NCBI GenBank assembly: GCA_903870275.1
Contig: CAIQCK010000085.1
Location: 1-56,506, forward strand
Direction: 5' to 3'
Origin: an uncultured bacterium
GTDB lineage: Bacteria; Verrucomicrobiota; Verrucomicrobiia; CAIQCK01
DNA: 56,506 nt
In this document: piece after piece, positions 8,539 through 15,917 of the stretch
How positions within the stretch are numbered: the stretch's first letter is position 1
Layout of the letters: each line of letters opens with the position of its first letter
The notes under the pieces: model-generated
Seen by the model: the letters and a program-made list of their open reading frames with translations, nothing else
Databases searched by the model: none
Told to the model about the DNA's origin: nothing
Program-made: the position numbers and the translations under genes

Positions 8539-9228
8539 ATGCCTCACACCTATCAATATCCCCGGGCAGCCCTGACCGTGGACTGCGTGGTCTTTGGCTT
8601 CGACGAAGGCGAACTCAAGGTGCTTCTCATCGAGCGCGCCCTTGAACCCTTCAAGGGCAAATGGGCGCTGCCCGGCGGCTTCGTCCGCGTGGACGAAACG
8701 CTGGATGACGCCGCCCGGCGCGAACTCAAGGAGGAGGCGGGCCTCAAGGATGTCTTCCTGGAACAACTCTATACCTTCGGCACGGTGGCACGCGATCCGC
8801 GCGAACGCGTCGTGAGCGTCGCTCACTACGCCCTCGTCCAACTGGCGGCTCACGACACCAAGGCCGCCACCGACGCCGCGGATGCCCGCTGGTATCCCAT
8901 CTCGAAGGTTCCGAAGCTGGCCTTCGATCACGCCGATATTCTGGCGGCCGCGCTGGCCCGGCTGAAAAGCAAGGTGCGCTACCAGCCCATCGGGTTTGAA
9001 CTGCTGCCGCCCAAGTTCACGCTCTCGCAGCTCCAGCATCTTTACGAGGCGGTGCTCGAAAACGAGTTGGACAAGCGGAACTTTCGCAAAAAGGTCCTGA
9101 GTTACGGCCTGCTGGTGCCGCTCAAGGAAACCCAGATGACCGGGCGTCATCGTCCGGCGCAGATGTTCCGCTTCGACACGATCAAATACGAGAAGCTCAA
9201 GAAACGCGGATTCAATTTCGAGGTCTGA
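8539..9228 (+). CDS. nrtR: NrtR-type Nudix regulator / ADP-ribose pyrophosphatase
   Basis: 229 residues. Residues 10-140 are a Nudix domain with an intact box at 47-69: G47, E53, R61-E62, E65-E66 and G68 all follow the GX5EX7REUXEEXGU rule. Residues 150-229 are the NrtR winged-helix end (LLPPKFTLSQLQHLYEAVL, then LDKRNFRKK). NrtR proteins repress NAD-biosynthesis genes and respond to ADP-ribose. Many have a broken Nudix box; here it is complete, so this protein may also hydrolyse ADP-ribose to AMP and ribose 5-phosphate. It heads the operon, and matching palindromes lie at its own promoter and at pncB. Confidence 0.88.
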   Translation: MPHTYQYPRAALTVDCVVFGFDEGELKVLLIERALEPFKGKWALPGGFVRVDETLDDAARRELKEEAGLKDVFLEQLYTFGTVARDPRERVVSVAHYALVQLAAHDTKAATDAADARWYPISKVPKLAFDHADILAAALARLKSKVRYQPIGFELLPPKFTLSQLQHLYEAVLENELDKRNFRKKVLSYGLLVPLKETQMTGRHRPAQMFRFDTIKYEKLKKRGFNFEV

Positions 9229-9272
9229 GACAAGATCGGTTCCGAAAACGCAGTCAACGAAAGGCACATATT

Positions 9273-10298
9273 ATGATGGGTATCAAATTCATCAAGGTTC
9301 AGCCCACCACCTACCTCCTGCAGTATCGCAGAGGACAGGTTGTCCGCGAAGGTCTGGGTCTGTCTTTCTTCTACTACGGGCCGACGACCTCGCTGGTGAC
9401 GGTGCCGGTGGCGAGCGCCGATGTGCCGTTCATCTTTCAGGAGACGACGGCGGATTTTCAGAGCGTCACCCTCCAAGGCCAGGTGACCTATCGCGTGGGC
9501 GACCCCAGGCGATTGGCGGCGCTGCTCAACTTCACGCTGGGACCCGATGGCCGGACGTATGCATCGGAAGACCCGGGAAAACTTCCCGAGCGTGTGATTC
9601 ACGTCATCAACGTGCTCGCGCGGGCCGAACTCCAGAAGCTCCCGTTGCGCGGGGCCATTCGTGCGTCAGATGAACTGGTCAAGGCCGTGAAGGCCGGGCT
9701 GGTCGCGTCGGAGGAAATCACTTCGCTCGGTTTGGAAGTGCTGGGACTCTCGATACTGGCCGTCAAGCCCACGCCCGAGACGGCGCGGGCGCTCGAAGCC
9801 GAGACGCGGGAGAAGCTGTTCCGCGAGGCCGACGAGGCCATCTATGCCCGGCGCAACTCGGCCGTGGAGCAGGAGCGCGCGATCAAGGAAAACGAGTTGA
9901 ATACCGAGATCGCCATCGAGAACAAAAAGCGCCAGATCCGGGAGACCCAGATGGACGCCGAGCGGGCGGTGCAGGAGAAGGAAGGCCTGCTCAAAAAGGA
10001 GGCCCTCGAAGCCAACATCGGTTTGGAGGACCGGCGCAAGAGCCTGGTTGCGCTGGCGGCTGAGAATGCCAGGACCGAGGCGGATGCCCGCGCCTACAAC
10101 GTGGCGGGCACGATGAAGGCGCTGAGCGGCGCGGACGCGAAGATCCTCCAGGCGCTGGCCAGCACGGGCATGAAACCGGAGCAACTCATCGCCTTCGCCT
10201 TCCAGGAACTGGCGGGCAAGGCGGAAAAGATCGGCCAACTCAACATCTCGCCTGATCTGTTGCGCGAGTTGCTGACGCCGCAACCGGCCCGCAAATGA
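9273..10298 (+). CDS. SPFH/band-7 family protein without N-terminal membrane helix
   Basis: 341 residues. Residues 1-190 fit an SPFH (prohibitin/flotillin) domain (FQSVTLQGQVTYRVGDPRRL). Residues about 190-280 form a charged coiled coil rich in Glu, Lys and Arg (AVEQERAIKENELNTEIAIE), followed by a short oligomerisation tail with ALASTGMKPEQLIAFAFQEL. Usual members have a membrane segment or hairpin at the N-terminus; none is evident here, so it may be a soluble ring or be recruited by a partner. It starts 44 bases after the Nudix gene, with GAAAGG as ribosome site, and overlaps the next gene by ATGA, implying translational coupling. Confidence 0.8.
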   Translation: MMGIKFIKVQPTTYLLQYRRGQVVREGLGLSFFYYGPTTSLVTVPVASADVPFIFQETTADFQSVTLQGQVTYRVGDPRRLAALLNFTLGPDGRTYASEDPGKLPERVIHVINVLARAELQKLPLRGAIRASDELVKAVKAGLVASEEITSLGLEVLGLSILAVKPTPETARALEAETREKLFREADEAIYARRNSAVEQERAIKENELNTEIAIENKKRQIRETQMDAERAVQEKEGLLKKEALEANIGLEDRRKSLVALAAENARTEADARAYNVAGTMKALSGADAKILQALASTGMKPEQLIAFAFQELAGKAEKIGQLNISPDLLRELLTPQPARK

Positions 10299-11296
10299 AC
10301 CGGCTGACTGACAACAAGGTTGTTCTCGTGACGCGGCCGACGCGCCTGGCTGAACTGGTGATCCGGTTCAACACCGTCAGCCAGGCGCGCTTTTACGTCG
10401 AGCACCAGGGCGCGGACTTCTCTGACTACCTCCGTGAAGACGAAACGTATCATCGCGCGCTCAACGAGACCCAGGCGGCGCTCGCCGAGGTCGGTCGCGT
10501 CCAAGTCGTGGATCGCGGCTTCCTGCCGAACTTTGTCTTCGCGCCGGACGACACGGTGGTCACGCTGGGTCAGGACGGATTGGTTGCGAACACGCTGAAA
10601 TACCTCGACGGCCAGCCCGTCGTCGGCGTGAACCCCGATCCGGAGCGATGGGACGGCCGGTTGCTGCCTTTCCGGGTGAGCGACCTGCCCAAGGTCATGC
10701 CCGAGGCGGTGCTGCGAAAGCGTCCGACGCGCTCCGTGACCATGGCCAAGGCGGCGTTGAACAACGGCCAGACATTGTATGGCGTGAACGACCTGTTCAT
10801 CGGCCCGAAGTCGCATGGCTCGGCCCGCTATCTCATCCGCAGCGGCGAGGCGAGCGAAACGCAATCGTCCAGCGGCGTGATTGTCTCGACGGGCATGGGG
10901 TCAACCGGTTGGCTGAAAAGCCTGCTCACCGGAGCCGCCGCCATCACCCGATCGGCGGGCGCAGCTCTGACTCAACAGGCACCGGCGGACCTGTTCGCGG
11001 CCGCAGTCCAAAAAGGAAAAGCAAACCCCAAGGCGCGCTTGAACGTGAAGACCGAGTTCGCCTGGGATGCGAATTACCTGTTCTACACCGTGCGCGAGCC
11101 GTTCCCCACGAAAACCACGGGCGCCTCGCTGGTGTTTGGCCGCGTCTCGTCGGAAACGCCGCTGATCCTCGAATCGCGCATGGCCGAGAACGGGGTGATT
11201 TTCAGCGACGGCATCGAGAAAGACTTCCTGGAGTTCAACTCCGGCACGCAGGCCGTCATCGGCATCGCGGAACGGAAAGGGAATCTTGTCCATTGA
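10295..11296 (+). CDS. NAD kinase-like protein
   Basis: 333 residues with the order of NAD-kinase motifs: a GGDG-like loop written GQDG at 92-95 followed by GVNPDP, an ND pair at 165-166 (GVNDLFIG), and the STGMGSTGW segment at 198-206 equivalent to the usual PTGSTAY. The catalytic Asp94 is kept, but Gly93 is replaced by Gln. This could be an active NADP-forming enzyme of divergent specificity, a kinase for another NAD-derived nucleoside, or a binding protein. Start overlaps the SPFH stop by four bases. Confidence 0.7.
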   Translation: MNRLTDNKVVLVTRPTRLAELVIRFNTVSQARFYVEHQGADFSDYLREDETYHRALNETQAALAEVGRVQVVDRGFLPNFVFAPDDTVVTLGQDGLVANTLKYLDGQPVVGVNPDPERWDGRLLPFRVSDLPKVMPEAVLRKRPTRSVTMAKAALNNGQTLYGVNDLFIGPKSHGSARYLIRSGEASETQSSSGVIVSTGMGSTGWLKSLLTGAAAITRSAGAALTQQAPADLFAAAVQKGKANPKARLNVKTEFAWDANYLFYTVREPFPTKTTGASLVFGRVSSETPLILESRMAENGVIFSDGIEKDFLEFNSGTQAVIGIAERKGNLVH

Positions 11297-11301
11297 AACT
11301 C

Positions 11302-12249
11302 ATGAATACCATGGATCGTGTTTTGGGCGGGCTTTGGGGTGCACTGGTCGGCGACGCGCTCGGAGTTCCCGTCGAATTCCAAAGTCGTTCGGAACGACAG
11401 GCAGACCCCGTGACCGATATGCGCGAATTTGGGACTCATCGCCAGCCGAAGGGAACTTGGTCGGACGACGGATCACTCATTCTTTGCACCGTGGACAGCC
11501 TGCTGCATGCGGAGTTTGACCCCGAGGATATGGGAAGACGTTTCGTCGCATGGATGAATGAAGGATTGTGGACCGCCAACGGGGAGGTTTTCGACGTTGG
11601 CGCGGCCACGACGGGCGCTCTGTTGCGAATCGCCGGCGGGACTCCGGCTGAACAAGCGGGTGGACGGGATGAGTCCTGCAATGGGAACGGTTCGCTGATG
11701 CGGATTCTGCCGGTGGCGCTCCGATTTGCCAGCCAGGCGCCAAAGACGCTTGTTGAATGTCTGGAGAAAGCCTCGTCCATCACTCATGGCCACGCGCGTT
11801 CAAAAATGGCGTGCGCTTTGTATGGGTTAATCAGCCGAAACCTGCTTCTCGGTTGGAAGCCCCAAGCTGCCCTCGATGCCACTCGCGTCGAGTTCACAGG
11901 CTGGTATGAACGCGCGCCGGAATACTCTCATTTCCGGCATGTGCTCTGCGATGATTTCGCTTCTCTCGCGGAAGGCAGCATTGCCTCCACTGGCTACGTG
12001 ATTCACACATTGCATGCCAGCCTCTGGTGCATGCTCACGACGGCCAGTTATGAAGATTGCGTGCTCAGGGCGGTCAATCTTGGCGGCGACACGGACACCA
12101 CCGCATGCGTGGCCGGCGGGCTGGCCGGTGTCCACTATGGAATCGGTGCGGTTCCAGAACGCTGGAGAAACGTGATGGCAAGACGCGAAGCCGTCGGGCA
12201 ACTCTTCGACCGTTTTGCAGGCGCAGTCGTTGCCGCAGGATCGAAATGA
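11302..12249 (+). CDS. ADP-ribosylglycohydrolase family protein (first of three)
   Basis: 315 residues, all-alpha ARH/DraG fold. Visible are the N-terminal GGLWGALVGDALGVP, the first metal motif as WSDDGS (54-58) and the C-terminal metal motif LGGDTDTTACVAGGLAGVHYG. Members remove ADP-ribose from proteins or nucleic acids, or cleave O-acetyl-ADP-ribose and ADP-ribose 1''-phosphate. I chose ATG 11302 over the upstream open frame because it begins 5 bases after the previous stop and 2 codons before a second ATG; either gives the full domain. Its stop overlaps the next start. Confidence 0.88.
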   Translation: MNTMDRVLGGLWGALVGDALGVPVEFQSRSERQADPVTDMREFGTHRQPKGTWSDDGSLILCTVDSLLHAEFDPEDMGRRFVAWMNEGLWTANGEVFDVGAATTGALLRIAGGTPAEQAGGRDESCNGNGSLMRILPVALRFASQAPKTLVECLEKASSITHGHARSKMACALYGLISRNLLLGWKPQAALDATRVEFTGWYERAPEYSHFRHVLCDDFASLAEGSIASTGYVIHTLHASLWCMLTTASYEDCVLRAVNLGGDTDTTACVAGGLAGVHYGIGAVPERWRNVMARREAVGQLFDRFAGAVVAAGSK

Positions 12250-13589
12250 AAACCATTCTCATCTTGGAAGATAACGAGGACCGCGTGGCGATGTTTCGCA
12301 AGGCTGTCGCGGCGTTGGGAGATGGATTTGAACTGAAGGTCTGGTGGGATGCGCCGTCCATTTGCGCCGAATGCCAGGAATACTTCCCTACGGCGGCCCT
12401 CATTTCGCTCGATCACGATTTGAATCCCATGCCGGGGACGACGGCGGACCCGGGCACGGGCGTGGACGTCGCGCGATTCCTGGGCGACTTCATGCCGGTG
12501 TGCCCGGTTTTGATTCACTCGTCGAACATCGATCGCGTTTACTCGATGCAGAACGAACTGCGATTCGCCGGTTGGATGGTGGATCGTGTCGGCCCTTTGG
12601 GAACCGACTGGATTGAAACTTCCTGGTTGAAGCGCGTTCGCGAGATCCTCGCAGAACATTCGAACACCTGGAAAGCGGAATTACTTCCCGACCACCCGGC
12701 GCGCGTCGAACGGATGAAGTTGTCCCTCGACGGGCTCGCCATCGGCGACGCCCTGGGAGAAATGTTGAGCTACCGGGCCGATACCGCACCGCGCCGGCTC
12801 GCGGAAGACGATCTCCCCGCTGGTCCATGGTTTCACACCGACGACACTGAGATGGCCATCTCGATTGCCTGTGTTTTGAAAAGTCATGGCCGCATTTATC
12901 AGGATGCCCTGGCCAAACGCTTCGCCCGGAGGTTCGAACGCGATCCGGAGCGCGGTTACGGAAAGATGACCCGAATCCAGATGAGTGAAATCATCGCGGG
13001 AGCCAGGTGGACAGACACGGCGGCAAACGCATTCGGCGGCCAAGGTTCGATGGGAAATGGCGGCGCGATGCGAGTGGCGCCGTTGGGCGCTTTTTTTGCG
13101 GACGATCCCGTGCGTTGTGCGGCGGAAGCCCGTGCCTCTTCTCTGGTGACGCATACGCACCCCGAAGGAGTGGCCGGAACGATCGCCGTTGCCGTGGCCG
13201 CGTCGGTCGCGTGGCAATTGCGAAAAACCCCTGCCCCCGACCATGCCCAAAGGTTTTTCGACGAGGTGCTCCGGTTTACGCCGGAGAGCCTGGTCCAGCG
13301 CGGCATTCTTCTGGCGAGCCGGACGCCCCGTGAAACACCCTCTCGCGAAGCGGCAAGGGTCCTGGGAAACGGATCGTTGGTCACCGCGCCCGACACCGTG
13401 CCGTTTTGCATTTGGATGGCCGCCCACCACGCCGCCGATTTTGTCGGCGCCCTTGGCCGGACAATCCAGGCGGGAGGCGATTGCGACACCAACGCGGCCA
13501 TCGTCGGCGGAATTGTCGCGCTGGGCGCGGGGCGCGAGGGCATTCCCGCGGAATGGTTGAAATCCAAGGAGGCCATGCAAATCGGATGA
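12246..13589 (+). CDS. cREC-like receiver domain fused to ADP-ribosylglycohydrolase
   Basis: 447 residues. Residues 1-135 look like the cyclic-phosphate-processing receiver domain (cREC): ILEDNEDR at 6-13, SLDHDL at 54-59, GTGVDVARFL at 70-79, HSSN at 91-94, and a C-terminal DWIE-WL segment. This differs from a two-component receiver in the HD pair and lack of the usual C-terminal Thr/Lys pattern. Residues about 155-447 are an ADP-ribosylglycohydrolase with HTDDTE (197-202), GGAMRVAPLGAFF, THTHPEGVAGT and GGDCDTNAAIVGG. The cREC family was predicted to act on cyclic phosphates of RNA repair or ADP-ribose cyclic phosphate; the fusion fits processing of the KptA product. ATGA overlaps at both ends. 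Confidence 0.82.
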   Translation: MKTILILEDNEDRVAMFRKAVAALGDGFELKVWWDAPSICAECQEYFPTAALISLDHDLNPMPGTTADPGTGVDVARFLGDFMPVCPVLIHSSNIDRVYSMQNELRFAGWMVDRVGPLGTDWIETSWLKRVREILAEHSNTWKAELLPDHPARVERMKLSLDGLAIGDALGEMLSYRADTAPRRLAEDDLPAGPWFHTDDTEMAISIACVLKSHGRIYQDALAKRFARRFERDPERGYGKMTRIQMSEIIAGARWTDTAANAFGGQGSMGNGGAMRVAPLGAFFADDPVRCAAEARASSLVTHTHPEGVAGTIAVAVAASVAWQLRKTPAPDHAQRFFDEVLRFTPESLVQRGILLASRTPRETPSREAARVLGNGSLVTAPDTVPFCIWMAAHHAADFVGALGRTIQAGGDCDTNAAIVGGIVALGAGREGIPAEWLKSKEAMQIG

Positions 13590-14677
13590 TCGCTACAGTC
13601 ACAACCCAGGTTTCCGAAGCCCCGCCGGCACGGGCTGTTTTCGAGGGCGTGCTGCTCGGAACGGCGGTGGGCGACGCGCTCGGTCTTCCGCTGGAGAATC
13701 TTTCGCCCGGGAGAATTGCCCGTCTGTGGAAAGGCAAGTGGCGGATGTGTTTTCTGTTCGGGCGCGGAATGATCAGCGACGACACCGAACACACCTTGAT
13801 GGTGGCGCAGGCGCTCTTGTCTCATCCGGACGACGTCATGGCCTTCCAGCGGACGCTGGCATGGAAATTCCGCTGGTGGTTTGCCAGTTTGCCGGCCGGC
13901 GTGGGACTCGCCACGGCCAGGGCGTGCCTGAAACTGTGGCTGGGTTTTCCTCCCGGGAAAAGCGCCGTGCATTCCGGCGGCAGCGGGCCGGCCATGCGCA
14001 GCGCCATCCTGGGCGCCTACTTCGCCGCGGACGCCGCAAAACGCCGCGAGTTCGTGCGCGCCTCGACGCGCCTGACTCACCGCGGATGGCAGGCCGAAAC
14101 CGCCGCCATGGCCGTTGCCGAATGCTCCGCGCTGGCCGCCAGCAGTTCGTCGCCGCCCGACATTTCCCGGCTGCTTTCCACTCTGCGCGAACTCTCCCCG
14201 GAGCCGGACTGGCACCAGTGCCTGTCGCACATTCGAGCCGGGCTGGCGCGAAAGGCTTCGGTCTGGGATTTCGCGCATGTGCTCGGTTCGGAAAATGGAG
14301 TGAGCGGCTATGCGCTGCATGTCGTGCCCGTGGCCATCTATGCCTGGTTGTTCCATCAACGCGATTTCAAGAGCGCGCTCACGGCGGCCATCGCATGCGG
14401 AGGGGACACGGACACCGTCGGAGCCATTCTCGGCGCGCTTTGTGGCGCCAGTGGCGGACCCGGCGCGATCCCGCGCGAATGGGTGGATGACTTGATCGAA
14501 TGGCCGCGCTCGGTTGTTTTCATCCGGGCCGTGGCGCAACGGCTCGCCGAACAAACGACATCCAGTCATGGTTTGGGCGGAGTTCGTTATTTTTGGCCGG
14601 CGGTGATTTTGCGGAACCTGATTTTTCTGGTGGTCGTCCTGCTGCATGGCTTCCGCCGTCTGCTGCCTCCGTATTGA
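13586..14677 (+). CDS. ADP-ribosylglycohydrolase family protein with C-terminal hydrophobic segment
   Basis: 363 residues of the DraG-like group: VLLGTAVGDALGLPLE near 22-37, ISDDTEHT at 63-70, LTHRGWQAETAAMAVA, and ACGGDTDTVGAILGALCG. The last 30 residues contain FWPAVILRNLIFLVVVLL, long and hydrophobic enough to be a membrane anchor, which the other two paralogues lack. ATG overlaps the previous TGA. It is distant in sequence from its two neighbours, so the three are old paralogues likely to have different substrates. Confidence 0.85.
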   Translation: MIATVTTQVSEAPPARAVFEGVLLGTAVGDALGLPLENLSPGRIARLWKGKWRMCFLFGRGMISDDTEHTLMVAQALLSHPDDVMAFQRTLAWKFRWWFASLPAGVGLATARACLKLWLGFPPGKSAVHSGGSGPAMRSAILGAYFAADAAKRREFVRASTRLTHRGWQAETAAMAVAECSALAASSSSPPDISRLLSTLRELSPEPDWHQCLSHIRAGLARKASVWDFAHVLGSENGVSGYALHVVPVAIYAWLFHQRDFKSALTAAIACGGDTDTVGAILGALCGASGGPGAIPREWVDDLIEWPRSVVFIRAVAQRLAEQTTSSHGLGGVRYFWPAVILRNLIFLVVVLLHGFRRLLPPY

Positions 14678-14692
14678 TATAGGGATCATGGT

Positions 14693-15280
14693 ATGAACGA
14701 AAAAGAAACCATCAAAACCAGTAAGTTTCTCAGCCTGGTTCTCCGGCACGAGCAGGAGCGGGTCGGGTTGAATCTGGACACGGCGGGCTGGGTCGGCGTT
14801 GACGAGCTGTTGCAGGCGGTCAATCGCCGCGGCGTCACGCTCACGCTCGATCAACTCAAGCACGTTGTTTCAACCAGCGACAAGAAACGCTTCGCGTTCA
14901 GCGAGGACGGCCAGCGCATTCGCGCGAATCAGGGGCACTCGGTCGAGGTGGATCTCCAATACCCGCCGCAGACGCCGCCGGAATTCCTGTATCATGGCAC
15001 AGCCACGCGTTTCCTCCCCGGCATCCGCGAGAATGGGCTGCAACGAATGGAACGTCACGACGTCCATCTTTCGGCGGAAACGAAGATCACCTTTCAGGTC
15101 GGCGGACGCCATGGCAAACCCGTGCTTCTGATCATCCGCGCCGGCGACATGCATCGGGCCGGTCACGTGTTTCGTCGCTCGGCCAACGGCGTCTGGCTCG
15201 TGAACCATGTTCCGCGGGAGTTCATTGATTATTCACAAACCGAATCCCAAACGCCTGACAACCAACCGGACATTCCATGA
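14693..15280 (+). CDS. kptA: RNA 2'-phosphotransferase (Tpt1/KptA family)
   Basis: 195 residues. Transfers an internal RNA 2'-phosphate to NAD+, giving repaired RNA, nicotinamide and ADP-ribose 1'',2''-cyclic phosphate. The catalytic set is visible: Arg18-His19 in LVLRHE, Arg77 in IRANQGHS, the HGT at 101-103, HDVHLS at 122-127, and an Arg in RRSANGVWL. In bacteria its natural RNA is uncertain. It sits directly before nicotinamidase, with which it overlaps by 4 bases, so the released nicotinamide would be consumed by the next gene product. Confidence 0.93.
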   Translation: MNEKETIKTSKFLSLVLRHEQERVGLNLDTAGWVGVDELLQAVNRRGVTLTLDQLKHVVSTSDKKRFAFSEDGQRIRANQGHSVEVDLQYPPQTPPEFLYHGTATRFLPGIRENGLQRMERHDVHLSAETKITFQVGGRHGKPVLLIIRAGDMHRAGHVFRRSANGVWLVNHVPREFIDYSQTESQTPDNQPDIP

Positions 15281-15906
15281 AAGCTCTCATCGTGGTGGAT
15301 ATTCAAAACGACTTCCTGCCCGGCGGCGCGCTGGCGGTGCCGGACGGGGATGCGATCATCCCCGTCGTGAACAGGCTGCTGCCGGTTTTCCCGCTCGTGG
15401 TCGCCACACAGGATTGGCATCCGGCCAATCACGGCAGTTTCGCGGCGAATCATACGGGCAGGAAGCTGTTCGAGCAGATCGAACTCAACGGCCTGCCCCA
15501 AACGCTGTGGCCCGTCCATTGCGTGCAGAACACCCCGGGAGCGGAACTCGCCGGCGCGTTGAGCCGCGAGGGAATTGCCAGGGTATTTCCCAAGGGCACG
15601 GACGCGGGCATAGACAGCTACAGCGGCTTTTTTGACAACGGCCATCGCAAGTCCACGGGTCTGGGCGAATGGCTCAAAGCGCAGGGTGTCGCCGAGCTGT
15701 TTGTGTGCGGCCTGGCAACGGATTACTGCGTGAAGTTCACGGCTCTGGACGCGGCGACCATGGGATTCAAGACCCATCTCATTGAAGACGCCAGCCGGGG
15801 AGTGAATTTGCGTCCCGACGATGTGAGGAAAGCCATTGAGGAAATAGCGCGCGCCGGTATCGCCGTGATGCAAAGCGCGGATTTGTCGAACGCTTGCGGC
15901 GGGTGA
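15277..15906 (+). CDS. pncA: Nicotinamidase
   Basis: 209 residues, isochorismatase fold. Hydrolyses nicotinamide to nicotinate. Catalytic residues expected for the family are present: Asp8 (VVDIQNDF), Lys106 (FPKGTD) and Cys151 (ATDYCV). Metal ligands Asp46, His48 (TQDWHPANH) and His81 (WPVHC) are also kept. It is the last gene of the Nudix operon and supplies the substrate of PncB at the other end of the island. The ATG overlaps the kptA stop. The convergent sulfatase gene ends 12 bases away. Confidence 0.95.
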   Translation: MKALIVVDIQNDFLPGGALAVPDGDAIIPVVNRLLPVFPLVVATQDWHPANHGSFAANHTGRKLFEQIELNGLPQTLWPVHCVQNTPGAELAGALSREGIARVFPKGTDAGIDSYSGFFDNGHRKSTGLGEWLKAQGVAELFVCGLATDYCVKFTALDAATMGFKTHLIEDASRGVNLRPDDVRKAIEEIARAGIAVMQSADLSNACGG

Positions 15907-15917
15907 TTGCCCCCTTT

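Noticed and set aside
10648..11301. Upstream extension of the first ADP-ribosylglycohydrolase frame
   Set aside because: Open only because it overlaps the NAD-kinase-like gene in another frame; the domain starts at 11302.
12246..12650. Reading the N-terminal domain as a two-component response regulator
   Set aside because: SLDHDL and HSSN features and the fusion partner fit the cREC type better; no histidine kinase is nearby.
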